A DNA stretch of 45,211 bases. It comes from Bacillota bacterium. GTDB taxonomy: Bacteria > Bacillota > Bacilli > Bacillales > Cytobacillaceae. The stretch's first letter is position 1. Each line of letters opens with the position of its first letter. Shown in pieces: positions 26,835-35,715 of the stretch. Location of the stretch: assembly GCA_030705955.1 (NCBI GenBank), contig JAUZPL010000033.1, positions 1 to 45,211 on the forward strand, in the 5' to 3' direction. Below the pieces are notes generated by a model. It worked only from the letters and a program-made list of their open reading frames with translations. It did not search any database and was not told where the DNA came from. The translations under genes were made by a program, and so were the position numbers.

Positions 26835-27041
26835 TTACTTTAATCCAGATTCCAGTGTTTTTAGCATTTCTTGCTTCTCTTCTGTTGAAGAGTTTTTCCA
26901 AATAACCTCAAATAAAACGCCAAGACCTGGAAGCATCTTTTCTTCCCCATTATGAATAGCATCGACAATTGTATCTTCAAGCTCCTCTTGAGTATTTCCT
27001 GAAACATTGTGGATAACGGCATTACGCAAATTTAAGTTCAT
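26835..27041 (-). CDS. sspI: Small acid-soluble spore protein SspI
   Basis: A 68-residue minor spore protein made in the forespore. The N-terminus [18 protein letters not shown] and the central [17 protein letters not shown] are typical of SspI. The frame extends upstream, but the ATG at 27041 has AGGAGTG ahead of it and gives the family length. Opposite strand to ysdC and divergent from ysgA, as in B. subtilis. No SigG promoter of full quality could be identified by eye. Confidence 0.93.
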   Translation of the reverse strand: MNLNLRNAVIHNVSGNTQEELEDTIVDAIHNGEEKMLPGLGVLFEVIWKNSSTEEKQEMLKTLESGLK

Positions 27042-27161
27042 ATTCTTCACTCCTAGCCTAAACTGTACTTCATTAATATCTTTTCTAATTACGGTTTTAT
27101 TATGTATACAAGTTACGTTATAATTAGGAAATGAAAGAGTATTGAAAAAGGGGAAATGGTG

Positions 27162-27917
27162 TTGAAACACATTCACTCTATAAATAATCCACTTGTAAAG
27201 CAGTGGAAAAGACTTTTGACAAAGAAAGAACGAGACAAATCAGGGTTATTCCTTGTAGAAGGATTTCATTTAGTAGAAGAAGCTTTAAACCAAAGAGAAC
27301 AGCTATTGGAAATCATTTTATCGGAAAGAGTAGAATTGCCTGCAAGATGGGATATTGGTTCTATTCCAGTTACGACAATTACTGAAGAAATTACAAATGA
27401 GCTTTCCGATACTGAAACAACTCAAGGAATATATGCTGTTTGCCGACAAGAGGGAAAAAGGACTCTTCAAGAGGCAAAGACCTTTTTACTCATTGATGCT
27501 GTTCAGGATCCTGGTAATTTAGGGACGATGATTCGAACTGCAGATGCAGCAGGAATTGATGCAGTCATTGTAGGAAATGGCAGTGTAGATATTTTTAATG
27601 CTAAAGTAGTAAGGTCTGCTCAAGGAAGCCATTTTCATCTTCCGCTTCTAAAAGGAAATCTTAATGAATGGATAGAAGATCTAAAAAAAGAGAATATTCC
27701 TGTTTATGGAACCGCTCTTGAAAATGCAAAGGTTTATACAAAGACTCTACCAACAAGTAGATTTGCCTTAATCGTTGGAAACGAGGGAAAAGGTGTAGAG
27801 AAAGAACTTTTAGATAAGACTACAGCTAATCTTTACATCCCCATATTTGGAAAGAGTGAATCATTAAATGTTGCTGTTGCAACGGGGATTCTCCTTTATT
27901 ATTTAAGAAGCGTTTGA
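27162..27917 (+). CDS. ysgA: TrmH/SpoU-family RNA 2'-O-methyltransferase YsgA
   Basis: SAM-dependent ribose methyltransferase of the SPOUT class with a deep trefoil knot. The N-terminal RNA-binding domain ([21 protein letters not shown]) is followed by motif 1 ([20 protein letters not shown]), motif 2 ([11 protein letters not shown]) and motif 3 ([13 protein letters not shown]). Start choice: ATG 27156, GTG 27159 and TTG 27162 are adjacent; the AAAGGGG site (27147-27153) is best spaced for TTG 27162, which also gives the MK- N-terminus seen in relatives. Target RNA is not predictable from the sequence. Confidence 0.9.
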   Translation: MKHIHSINNPLVKQWKRLLTKKERDKSGLFLVEGFHLVEEALNQREQLLEIILSERVELPARWDIGSIPVTTITEEITNELSDTETTQGIYAVCRQEGKRTLQEAKTFLLIDAVQDPGNLGTMIRTADAAGIDAVIVGNGSVDIFNAKVVRSAQGSHFHLPLLKGNLNEWIEDLKKENIPVYGTALENAKVYTKTLPTSRFALIVGNEGKGVEKELLDKTTANLYIPIFGKSESLNVAVATGILLYYLRSV

Positions 27918-27942
27918 AAGTAGAAGGAATTTAGTATATAAT
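27914..27942 (+). promoter_or_regulatory. SigA promoter of pheST
   Basis: TTGAAA (27914-27919), 17-bp spacer, TATAAT (27937-27942). The -35 overlaps the ysgA stop codon. Confidence 0.75.
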
Positions 27943-27949
27943 AATCAAC

Positions 27950-28221
27950 AAAATTGATAAAAACAAAAACAATGACGGAGAAAAGTATCTTATGATCGCC
28001 CATTAAGGGAGAGGATGCCCTGACTGCAAGCATCTTTATGGAAATGATAAGAGAAGTTCACCTCCAGAGTTGGCATCGGGACCATTTCTAGGAATGTAAA
28101 GATGCTTCCGGCGAATGCCGTTATCCGAATGAAGCCGACACGACATGTTTTTACTTATCGTGTTTTAAAGGGTGGTACCGCGAAATCAACCTCGTCCCTT
28201 ACCAGGGATGGGGTTTTTTTG
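27950..28221 (+). promoter_or_regulatory. T-box riboswitch (phenylalanine), pheST leader
   Basis: T-box core AGGGTGGTACCGCG at 28169-28182, followed by the terminator stem CCTCGTCCCT / AGGGATGGGG and T run (about 28190-28221). The specifier TTC followed by A (28057-28060), in GAAGTTCACC, encodes phenylalanine and agrees with pheST. The remaining 28222-28351 carries no clear element beyond a GC-rich stretch (GCGCCTAGCCC) and the pheS ribosome binding site. Confidence 0.93.
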
Positions 28222-28351
28222 TTTTTATTGAAATAAAAGAGAGTTAAAAAATTCGAACTAAGAAAAATGTTTAGCAATTGCGCCTAGCCCACTGATATTA
28301 ACTCGTAAATAAGCAAGGTGCATATGGCTTTTCGAAACAAGGAGGATTAAA

Positions 28352-29389
28352 ATGCAGGAGCAATTAAAAGAATTGCAGACAGCGGCAATTCAGAAGGTTG
28401 AACAATCAGCAAATTTAAAAGAATTAAATGAAGTACGTGTTGCTTATTTAGGTAAAAAAAGCCCAATAACTGAAGTGTTAAGAGGAATGGGAAAGCTTTC
28501 GGCAGGAGAACGCCCGAAAATGGGGGCATTGGTAAATGAAGTACGCGAAAGGATCACTGAAAAAATAGAACAAAAACAAAAGGAATTAGAGGATGCGGCA
28601 GTTTTTGAAAAATTAGCCTCTGAAACAATTGATGTGACTCTCCCAGGACGTCCGTTGAAAGAAGGAAATCATCATCCTTTAACAAAAATAATAGAAGAAA
28701 TCGAAGACTTATTTATTGGAATGGGCTATCAAGTAGCAGAAGGCCCAGAAGTAGAACAAGATTACTATAACTTTGAAGCACTTAATTTGCCTAAAGGCCA
28801 CCCTGCAAGGGATATGCAGGATTCCTTCTATATTACGGAAGAAATTTTGCTTAGAACCCATACATCACCTGTTCAAGCAAGAACAATGGAAAAGAACAAA
28901 GGTAAAGGTCCTATTAAAATTATTTGTCCAGGAAAGGTATACCGTCGTGACAATGATGATGCAACACACTCCCATCAATTTATGCAAATTGAAGGACTAG
29001 TTGTGGGAGAAAACATTCGTATGAGTGATTTGAAGGGTACCTTGGAGGTTTTTGCGAAGAAGATGTTTGGTAAAGACCGTGAAATTCGCTTAAGGCCAAG
29101 CTTTTTCCCTTTCACAGAGCCATCAGTTGAGATGGATATTTCATGCAAAATATGCGGTGGTACCGGCTGTAGTGTATGTAAAAAGACAGGCTGGATTGAA
29201 ATTCTTGGTGCTGGAATGGTTCATCCAAATGTTCTTGAAATGGCTGGTTATGATTCTAAAAAATATACTGGATTTGCATTTGGAATGGGTCCAGAAAGAA
29301 TTGCCATGCTGAAATATGGTGTAGATGATATCCGTCATTTCTATACAAACGATGTACGGTTCCTAAAACAATTTTCGGCACATGAGTAA
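28352..29389 (+). CDS. pheS: Phenylalanyl-tRNA synthetase alpha subunit
   Basis: Catalytic subunit of the (alpha-beta)2 class II enzyme, 345 residues. An N-terminal coiled-coil arm (about 1-90) binds tRNA-Phe; the catalytic part shows [42 protein letters not shown], motif 2 ([20 protein letters not shown]) and motif 3 ([17 protein letters not shown]). A small CxxC pair ([13 protein letters not shown]) sits before motif 3, a common feature of Bacillus PheS. AAGGAGGA ribosome binding site. Co-transcribed with pheT 21 bp downstream under T-box control. Confidence 0.97.
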   Translation: MQEQLKELQTAAIQKVEQSANLKELNEVRVAYLGKKSPITEVLRGMGKLSAGERPKMGALVNEVRERITEKIEQKQKELEDAAVFEKLASETIDVTLPGRPLKEGNHHPLTKIIEEIEDLFIGMGYQVAEGPEVEQDYYNFEALNLPKGHPARDMQDSFYITEEILLRTHTSPVQARTMEKNKGKGPIKIICPGKVYRRDNDDATHSHQFMQIEGLVVGENIRMSDLKGTLEVFAKKMFGKDREIRLRPSFFPFTEPSVEMDISCKICGGTGCSVCKKTGWIEILGAGMVHPNVLEMAGYDSKKYTGFAFGMGPERIAMLKYGVDDIRHFYTNDVRFLKQFSAHE

Positions 29390-29410
29390 ACAAGAGGAGG
29401 AAATAAAAAC

Positions 29411-31825
29411 ATGTTTGTTTCATATAAATGGCTCCAGGAATATGTAGATTTATCTGGAGTAACGGCAGAAGAATTAGCACAAAAAGTTACAAAAAGCGGA
29501 ATTGAAGTAGAAGGTGTAGAGGTTCTTAATGAAGGAATTATGGGTGTGGTGATTGGCTATATCCTTGAGCGTGAGCAACACCCAAATGCTGATAAATTAA
29601 GCAAGTGTCTTGTAGATATCGGTGGGGAACAGCCAATTCAAATTATTTGCGGCGCTAAAAATGTGGCAAAAGGACAAAAAGTAGCGGTTGCAACTGTCGG
29701 AGCGGTTCTTCCAGGAAATTTTAAAATTAAAAAGGCAAAGCTTCGTGGTGAAGAATCAAACGGAATGATTTGCTCCCTTCAAGAACTTGGTATGGAAGGA
29801 AAGATTATTCCAAAAGAATATTCAGAAGGAATCTTTGTTTTTCCAGCGGATGCCCCTGTTGGAACAGATGCCATTGAACTATTAAATCGTGATGACGCAG
29901 TTCTTGAATTAGGTTTAACACCAAACCGTGCAGATTGTTTAAGTATGCTTGGTGTAGCATATGAAGTGGCTGCCATTTTAAATAGGGAAGTTAAACTTCC
30001 ACAAATAGATTTAAATCCAGCACAAGAAAAGGCTTCTGATTACATAAAAATCAATGTTGAAGCAAAAGAAGATAACCCACTATATGTGGCAAAAGTAATT
30101 AAAAATGTAAAAATCGGTCCTTCACCGCTTTGGATGCAAACTCGTTTAATGTCGGCAGGAATTCGACCGCATAATAATGTAGTTGATATCACGAATTATA
30201 TTTTGTTGGAGTACGGGCAGCCATTACATGCTTTTGATTATGACCGTTTAGGATCAAAGGAAATTCTGGTTCGCCGGGCAAAAGAGGGTGAAACGATTCA
30301 AACATTGGATGATGTCAATCGTACATTAACTTCTGATCATCTTGTTATTACAAATGGGGACGAGCCTGTTGCGATTGCTGGGGTGATGGGTGGAGCCAAT
30401 TCTGAAGTGACTTCAGATACAACTACTGTCTTATTGGAATCTGCGTATTTCAATGGAGGTACTGTAAGAAAAGCCTCGAAGGACCATGGATTACGTAGTG
30501 AGGCAAGTGCTCGGTTCGAAAAAGGGGTTGATCCAAACCGGGTGCGTCCGGCTGGAGACCGTGCTGCTTATCTGATGGCAAAATATGCAAATGGAGAAGT
30601 GTTAGAAGGCTCAGTTGAAGTGGATACTTTAACAATTCAACCTTCAGTTGTATCCATTACACTTGAAAAAATTAATCGTGTCCTTGGAATGAATCTTTCC
30701 GTGAATGAAGTAAAAGATATTTTTGACAGATTGCAATTTGAAGTAAGCTTGGATCAAGAACGGATTACCGTAACAGTTCCGACTAGACGTGGAGATATTA
30801 CGATTGAGGAAGATTTAATCGAGGAAGTTGCAAGACTTTACGGATATGACAATATTCCAAAAACTTTACCAATTGGATCGACTACACCAGGAAAATTAAG
30901 CGATTATCAGAAAAAACGTCGTGTTGTTCGCAGATATCTTGAAGGTGCAGGACTTTACCAAGCAACAACCTATTCCTTAACAAGCGAAGATAAGGTTTCC
31001 CAATATGCTTTGGAGGATAGGGAACCGATTCGATTAGCAATGCCAATGAGTGAAGATAGAAGTATGCTGCGCCAAAGTATTGTTCCACAACTATTAGAGG
31101 CACTAAAATATAATAGTGCCAGAAAAAATGACAGCTTAGGAGTTTATGAAACAGGTGCTGTATTTTTATCAAATGGTCAAGATGTTCAACCAGATGAAGA
31201 GGAGCATGTAGCAGCAGCTATTACGGGCATTTGGCATAGCCATTTATGGCAAGGTGAGAAGAAGTCCGTAGATTTCTTTGTTCTAAAAGGAATTGTAGAA
31301 GGATTATTTAACAAGCTGGGCTTTACTGAAAAAGTAGCATATGTTCAGGCAAAGATGGATGGAATGCATCCAGGACGAACAGCAGAAATTCAGTTTGCTG
31401 GAGAAAGGATTGGATTTATTGGTCAAATTCATCCAAGCGTTCAAAAGGAACTTGATTTGAAGGAAACATTCGCTTTTGAATTAAAGTTAAAAACCGTGCT
31501 TGAAGCTGAAAACGGTCCACTTCAATATGTGGCTATTCCACGTTTCCCATCCATGACAAGAGACATTGCACTTGTCGTTGATATAGAGACAGTTTCTAGT
31601 CAATTAAAAGAAATTATTTTCACTACTGGCGCTCCTTTATTAAAAGAAGTAACTGTTTTTGATTTGTATGAGGGAGAGCACATGGAAGAAGGGAAAAAAT
31701 CGATTGCCTTCTCATTAAATTATTTAGATCCAGAACGTACACTAACAGATGAGGAAGTAACTAAAGTGCATGAAAAAGTACTTGAGGCTCTGAAAGATAA
31801 AGCAGGCGCTGTTTTAAGAGGATAA
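29411..31825 (+). CDS. pheT: Phenylalanyl-tRNA synthetase beta subunit
   Basis: The 804-residue beta subunit. Domains in order: N-terminal B1, EMAP-type tRNA-binding domain (about 40-150, with [12 protein letters not shown] and [16 protein letters not shown]), B3/B4 editing domain (about 210-385, [22 protein letters not shown]), B5 (about 405-475), the catalytic-like core (about 480-690) and the C-terminal FDX-ACB anticodon domain (about 710-804, [13 protein letters not shown]). An AGAGGAGG site is upstream. Ends at a terminator shared with the convergent rnhC. Confidence 0.97.
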   Translation: MFVSYKWLQEYVDLSGVTAEELAQKVTKSGIEVEGVEVLNEGIMGVVIGYILEREQHPNADKLSKCLVDIGGEQPIQIICGAKNVAKGQKVAVATVGAVLPGNFKIKKAKLRGEESNGMICSLQELGMEGKIIPKEYSEGIFVFPADAPVGTDAIELLNRDDAVLELGLTPNRADCLSMLGVAYEVAAILNREVKLPQIDLNPAQEKASDYIKINVEAKEDNPLYVAKVIKNVKIGPSPLWMQTRLMSAGIRPHNNVVDITNYILLEYGQPLHAFDYDRLGSKEILVRRAKEGETIQTLDDVNRTLTSDHLVITNGDEPVAIAGVMGGANSEVTSDTTTVLLESAYFNGGTVRKASKDHGLRSEASARFEKGVDPNRVRPAGDRAAYLMAKYANGEVLEGSVEVDTLTIQPSVVSITLEKINRVLGMNLSVNEVKDIFDRLQFEVSLDQERITVTVPTRRGDITIEEDLIEEVARLYGYDNIPKTLPIGSTTPGKLSDYQKKRRVVRRYLEGAGLYQATTYSLTSEDKVSQYALEDREPIRLAMPMSEDRSMLRQSIVPQLLEALKYNSARKNDSLGVYETGAVFLSNGQDVQPDEEEHVAAAITGIWHSHLWQGEKKSVDFFVLKGIVEGLFNKLGFTEKVAYVQAKMDGMHPGRTAEIQFAGERIGFIGQIHPSVQKELDLKETFAFELKLKTVLEAENGPLQYVAIPRFPSMTRDIALVVDIETVSSQLKEIIFTTGAPLLKEVTVFDLYEGEHMEEGKKSIAFSLNYLDPERTLTDEEVTKVHEKVLEALKDKAGAVLRG

Positions 31826-31836
31826 GTATTAGCTAT

Positions 31837-31877
31837 AAAAAAAGCGGTGTATTTTTTAAAAAAATACATCGCTTTTA
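31837..31877. terminator. Bidirectional terminator between pheT and rnhC
   Basis: Long near-perfect stem AAAAGCGGTGTATTTTTT / AAAAAAATACATCGCTTTT, one G·T-type mismatch, A-rich on one side and T-rich on the other, between two convergent genes. Confidence 0.85.
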
Positions 31878-31887
31878 CATGTATTCA

Positions 31888-32823
31888 TCAGCCTTTTTTT
31901 CTTTTGACTAGATTTAGAGCCTTTTCGGTATTGGCAAAGTGAAGCTTCACAAATTTAGGAAGTATATCTTGGCCTTTTGAAAGAATTAATTTTGCAGCAG
32001 CCTCATCTACCTGCTTTCCAGCTCCTTTCGGAATTGTAAATCCTGCTGCCTCGCTTAGCTTATCAACATACTGTACAAATGCATACCGGGCAAGGATAGA
32101 GGCTGCTGCGACTGCAATGTGAATGCCTTCTGCTTTTGTACTAAAAAAAACATTGTCTTTAATCATGTTTTTTTGACCTTTTAAATGCTGATAATAGGTA
32201 CTTGATTGAACAAATTGATCAATTAAAATACCATCTGGCTGAACAGGAGAAATTTTACCTAGTACATGGTAAATAGCTTGGTTATGAAGGATAGCTTTCA
32301 TTTTCCCCTGGGACATACCAGAGGCTTGGAGCTTATTATATTTTTCATTATGTAAAGTTAATAAGCTATGTGGTACGATATTCTTTATTTGTTTTGCTAT
32401 CTCACTGATTTTTACATCGTTTAAATCCTTTGAATCTCTAACACCTAATTCTTTTAAAAGTTGAATATCTTCCCTTTTTACATAGGCAGCAACCACTGTA
32501 ATTGGCCCAAAATAATCTCCTGTCCCCACCTCATCTGATCCTATTATAGATAAGGACCCAATATTGTTAGGTAAACCAGTAGCCTTCTTCGGCTCGTTTT
32601 TTGTCATCGTTGAAGAGGACACACCCCATCGCTGTGCTTCTTGCTCTCCTTCATTTCCTTGAAACAATACTTTTCCTGATTTATACGCTGTGATCATACA
32701 GCCGCCAAGAGTTTTGGCAGCAAAAACACTTCCAGGGGGCATTTTCTCGATTAAATTCCTTGAATAGTAGGATTTCATATCCATGATTTCATTTAATTTT
32801 TTTACTAAAACTACATTCCCCAA
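31888..32823 (-). CDS. rnhC: Ribonuclease HIII
   Basis: Cleaves RNA in RNA-DNA hybrids. An N-terminal TBP-like substrate-binding domain (to about residue 85) is followed by the RNase H2/HIII catalytic domain: IGSDEVGTGDYFGP (Asp-Glu), ILIDQF and the KAEGIHIAVAAASILARY helix. The frame opens at 32874, but the first ATG codons lack a ribosome binding site; TTG at 32823 has AAGGAG (complement of 32835-32840) and yields 311 residues, an N-terminus that aligns with B. subtilis RnhC. The start is therefore likely but not certain. Divergent from zapA, as in B. subtilis. Confidence 0.9.
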   Translation of the reverse strand: MGNVVLVKKLNEIMDMKSYYSRNLIEKMPPGSVFAAKTLGGCMITAYKSGKVLFQGNEGEQEAQRWGVSSSTMTKNEPKKATGLPNNIGSLSIIGSDEVGTGDYFGPITVVAAYVKREDIQLLKELGVRDSKDLNDVKISEIAKQIKNIVPHSLLTLHNEKYNKLQASGMSQGKMKAILHNQAIYHVLGKISPVQPDGILIDQFVQSSTYYQHLKGQKNMIKDNVFFSTKAEGIHIAVAAASILARYAFVQYVDKLSEAAGFTIPKGAGKQVDEAAAKLILSKGQDILPKFVKLHFANTEKALNLVKRKKG

Positions 32824-32940
32824 TTGATTACTCGCTCCTTGTTTATTCATATTTTTATAATAAAACTGTTTCACTTTTCCACTTGTAATTATTCATGTTA
32901 TGATATAGATTAGGATTCTTTGATTGGAGGAACACACAAA

Positions 32941-33201
32941 TTGTCAAACCCTGAAAAAAATAGAACAACGGTTGAAATATACGGGCAGCAATATATAATT
33001 TTAGGTACAGAAAGTTCAAGTCATGTAAGACTTGTTGGATCACTGGTTGACACTAAGATGCGTGAAATTAGCTCCAAGAATCCTTCCCTTGACATAAATA
33101 AACTTGCTGTTTTAACAGCAGTAAATGCTGTCAATGATTATATTAAGATAAAACATCAACTTGAACAGCTACAGGAAGAACTTAAAAAAGAAAAGGATTG
33201 A
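32941..33201 (+). CDS. zapA: Cell division protein ZapA
   Basis: An 86-residue FtsZ-binding protein that bundles Z-ring filaments. The N-terminal half matches ZapA (TTVEIYGQQY, VGSLVDTKMREI, LDINKLAVLTAVNAVNDY), and the C-terminus is a coiled coil (LEQLQEELKKEK). The start is TTG at 32941, with GGAGG (32926-32930) ten bases upstream; the longer frame from 32920 would include that site. Six base pairs separate it from the cvpA-like gene, so they are co-transcribed. Confidence 0.92.
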   Translation: MSNPEKNRTTVEIYGQQYIILGTESSSHVRLVGSLVDTKMREISSKNPSLDINKLAVLTAVNAVNDYIKIKHQLEQLQEELKKEKD

Positions 33202-33207
33202 AATTTC

Positions 33208-33750
33208 ATGTTAAGTATTGCCATTATTATTTTATTAATAGTAGGTTTTTTTACCGGACTAAGAAGAGGTTTTATTTTACAAGCTTTTCATTTAGTTGGA
33301 TTTATTATTGCATATGCAGTAGCAGATATATACTACACTAAACTTGCGCCAAAGTTAACCTTGTGGATACCCTATCCAAACTTCGGGAATAATTCTTCTT
33401 TAAAGCTATTATCATCGAATGGCCATATGGAAGATGCATTTTACCGGGCAGTTGCATTTGTCATTATCTTTTTGGCTGTGAAAATTGTTTTGCAAATATT
33501 TGGAGCTATGTTTGACTTTATTGCCCATTTGCCAATCCTAAAACAGTTAAATATTTGGGCTGGTGGATTGCTGGGCTTTTGTGAGGTTTACTTGGTTATC
33601 TTTATTTTATTATACATTGCAGCATTAATTCCAATGGAAGTTGTCCAAAAACCTTTAGAAAATTCTTTTGTGGCAACTGAAATTGTCAAGAATACACCTA
33701 TTTTCTCTCAACAGATTAAGCATTTATGGATAGAATATATAGCTGCTTAA
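33208..33750 (+). CDS. CvpA family membrane protein
   Basis: A 180-residue membrane protein of the CvpA/YshB type. Hydrophobic helices at about residues 3-20, 24-42, 78-102 and 113-142, with the family-typical N-terminal GFFTGLRRGFILQAFHLVGF. The E. coli member is tied to colicin V production and purF; the Bacillus role is unclear, though its fixed place next to zapA suggests an envelope role. Followed by a terminator. Confidence 0.88.
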   Translation: MLSIAIIILLIVGFFTGLRRGFILQAFHLVGFIIAYAVADIYYTKLAPKLTLWIPYPNFGNNSSLKLLSSNGHMEDAFYRAVAFVIIFLAVKIVLQIFGAMFDFIAHLPILKQLNIWAGGLLGFCEVYLVIFILLYIAALIPMEVVQKPLENSFVATEIVKNTPIFSQQIKHLWIEYIAA

Positions 33751-33751
33751 G

Positions 33752-33781
33752 TGAACTTCTCTTTGGAAGAGAAGTTTTTCA
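33752..33781 (+). terminator. Terminator after the cvpA-like gene
   Basis: AACTTCTCTT (33754-33763) / AAGAGAAGTT (33767-33776), three-base loop, short T run. Confidence 0.9.
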
Positions 33782-33813
33782 GCGTTTAGGTAATTATAAA
33801 TTTCTAAACTTGT

Positions 33814-33883
33814 GATAACTTTGAAAATAGATTATCGACATCTAGCTCCGAAGCACAGGATCAAGGCGCCTGCGCTTTTGTTC
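33814..33883 (-). repeat. Dispersed structured repeat, fragment E (both ends, middle deleted)
   Basis: Bases 33814-33860 match copy A 619-666 with only a few differences, and 33861-33883 match copy A 803-823; the roughly 136 bp between them in copy A are missing. It therefore retains both element ends. Orientation is opposite to the flanking genes. Confidence 0.75.
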
Positions 33884-33923
33884 TTTCATCTTAAAAATGC
33901 TAACCTAAAGGTAGGGTGATAGG

Positions 33924-35642
33924 ATGGTAACGAATAAGAAAGAAGTTGTTCGTCTTTTAGAAATGATTGCTATTTATTTAGAATTAAAGGGAGAAAATCC
34001 TTTTAAAATATCTGCTTTTCGAAAAGCTGGCATCGCGCTTGAAAATGATGATCGCGGTTTAGCTGAAATAGAAGATTTCACCAAAATTTCTGGAATCGGA
34101 AAAGGAACTGCAGCAGTTATTAAAGAGTATGTAGAGGAAGGAACATCTTCTGTTTTGAAAGAATTGAAGGAGGAGGTTCCTCCTGGTTTAATTCCTTTAT
34201 TACAACTTTCTGGTTTAGGCGGAAAAAAAATTGCCAAGCTTTATCAGGAATTAGGGATTGAAGATGTTTCAGGTCTGGAAGAAGCTTGCCGTGCAGGTAA
34301 AATTCAATCACTTCCCGGTTTTGGGAAGAAATCAGAGGAAAATATTTTAAGTGCCATTTTAAAGGCAGGTAATAGACCGGAAAGGCTCCCAATTGCTTAT
34401 ATGCTTCCGGTTGCAGAGCAATTAGAAAAAAAGATTGCTTCCATGTCCTCTGTAAAACGGTTCTCAAGGGCTGGAAGTTTAAGAAGGATGAAAGAAACAA
34501 TCAAAGACCTTGATTTTATTATTTCAACGGATTCTCCACAATTGGTGAAAGAACAGCTTCTTCAATTACAAGGTATTAAAGAAGTAATAGGAGCCGGAGA
34601 TACAAAGGTGTCCCTAGTATTGGCTCTACATTATGAAATTAACGTGGATTTTCGAATTGTAAAAGATGAGGAATTTACGACTACCCTTCATCATTTTACA
34701 GGATCGAAGGAACATAATGTTAGAATGAGACAGCTTGCCAAGGAACGTGGAGAAAAGATTAGTGAATACGGAGTAGAAATAGTTGAAACAGGTGAAATCC
34801 TCACTTTTTCCACAGAAAAAGAGTTTTTTCACCATTTCGGTTTGCCGTTTATTCCTCCTGAGCTTCGGGAGGATGGAAAAGAAGTGGATGAATTTACGGA
34901 GGAAATGGAATTAATTGAGCTTGGAGATATTAAAGGTGATCTTCATATGCACTCAACCTGGAGTGATGGATCTTATACGATTGAGGAAATGGCTGAAGAA
35001 TGCCGCAGAAGAGGGTATCGCTATATGGCCATTACTGATCATTCCCAATACTTAAAGGTCGCTAATGGCCTCACACCTGAAAGGTTAATGAAGCAAAGAG
35101 AAGAAATCAAGAGATTAAATGAAAAATATGATGACTTTCTCATTTTATCAGGGATAGAAATGGACATTCTTCCAGATGGGACACTTGATTTTGATGATAA
35201 CCTGCTTATGGAAATGGATTTAGTTATTGCGTCGATCCATTCTGCCTTTTCACAACCAATGGAACAAATAATGAAGCGTCTAAAAACTGCCCTAGAGAAC
35301 AAACATGTGGATATTATTGCTCATCCAACTGGTAGAATGATTGGCCGAAGAGAAGGCTATTCAGTAGATATCGATCAATTAATTGAATTAGCAAAAGAAA
35401 CAAATACTGTCCTTGAATTGAATGCAAATCCAAATCGGCTTGACCTCTCTTCAGAGCATGTAAGGAAGGTACAGGAAGCAGGTGTAAGGCTTGTGATTAA
35501 TACTGATGCCCATAAAGTAGATACATTGGCCCATATGGAAATTGGAGTATCTGCTGCAAAAAAAGGCTGGATTCGAAAATGGTCTGTTCTGAATTCAATG
35601 GACACGGACGATTTGTTGGAGTTTTTACGAAATAAAAGATAA
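33924..35642 (+). CDS. polX: DNA polymerase X family protein (Pol beta + PHP)
   Basis: A 572-residue bacterial PolX. Helix-hairpin-helix motifs lie in the N-terminal part (ISGIGKGTAAVI, SLPGFGKKSEENIL), followed by a nucleotidyltransferase core with the GSLRRMKETIKDLDFIIS metal site and DFRIVKDEEF, and a C-terminal PHP domain (about 335-570) with HMHSTWSDGS, AITDHS, GIEMDILPDG, IAHPTGR and INTDAHK. Family members do gap filling and Mn-dependent 3'-5' exonuclease in base excision repair. The ribosome binding site is AGGGTGATAGG. Immediately precedes mutS2. Confidence 0.95.
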   Translation: MVTNKKEVVRLLEMIAIYLELKGENPFKISAFRKAGIALENDDRGLAEIEDFTKISGIGKGTAAVIKEYVEEGTSSVLKELKEEVPPGLIPLLQLSGLGGKKIAKLYQELGIEDVSGLEEACRAGKIQSLPGFGKKSEENILSAILKAGNRPERLPIAYMLPVAEQLEKKIASMSSVKRFSRAGSLRRMKETIKDLDFIISTDSPQLVKEQLLQLQGIKEVIGAGDTKVSLVLALHYEINVDFRIVKDEEFTTTLHHFTGSKEHNVRMRQLAKERGEKISEYGVEIVETGEILTFSTEKEFFHHFGLPFIPPELREDGKEVDEFTEEMELIELGDIKGDLHMHSTWSDGSYTIEEMAEECRRRGYRYMAITDHSQYLKVANGLTPERLMKQREEIKRLNEKYDDFLILSGIEMDILPDGTLDFDDNLLMEMDLVIASIHSAFSQPMEQIMKRLKTALENKHVDIIAHPTGRMIGRREGYSVDIDQLIELAKETNTVLELNANPNRLDLSSEHVRKVQEAGVRLVINTDAHKVDTLAHMEIGVSAAKKGWIRKWSVLNSMDTDDLLEFLRNKR

Positions 35643-35715
35643 AATATTGAAATTTATATATTCTAGCATTTCGACTTTCTAGAAGTTGTAATCGAAATAA
35701 AGGAGGATTCACTCC

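Noticed and set aside
27042-27161. SigG promoter for sspI
   Set aside because: CATAATA on the minus strand fits a -10, but no matching -35 lies at the right distance.
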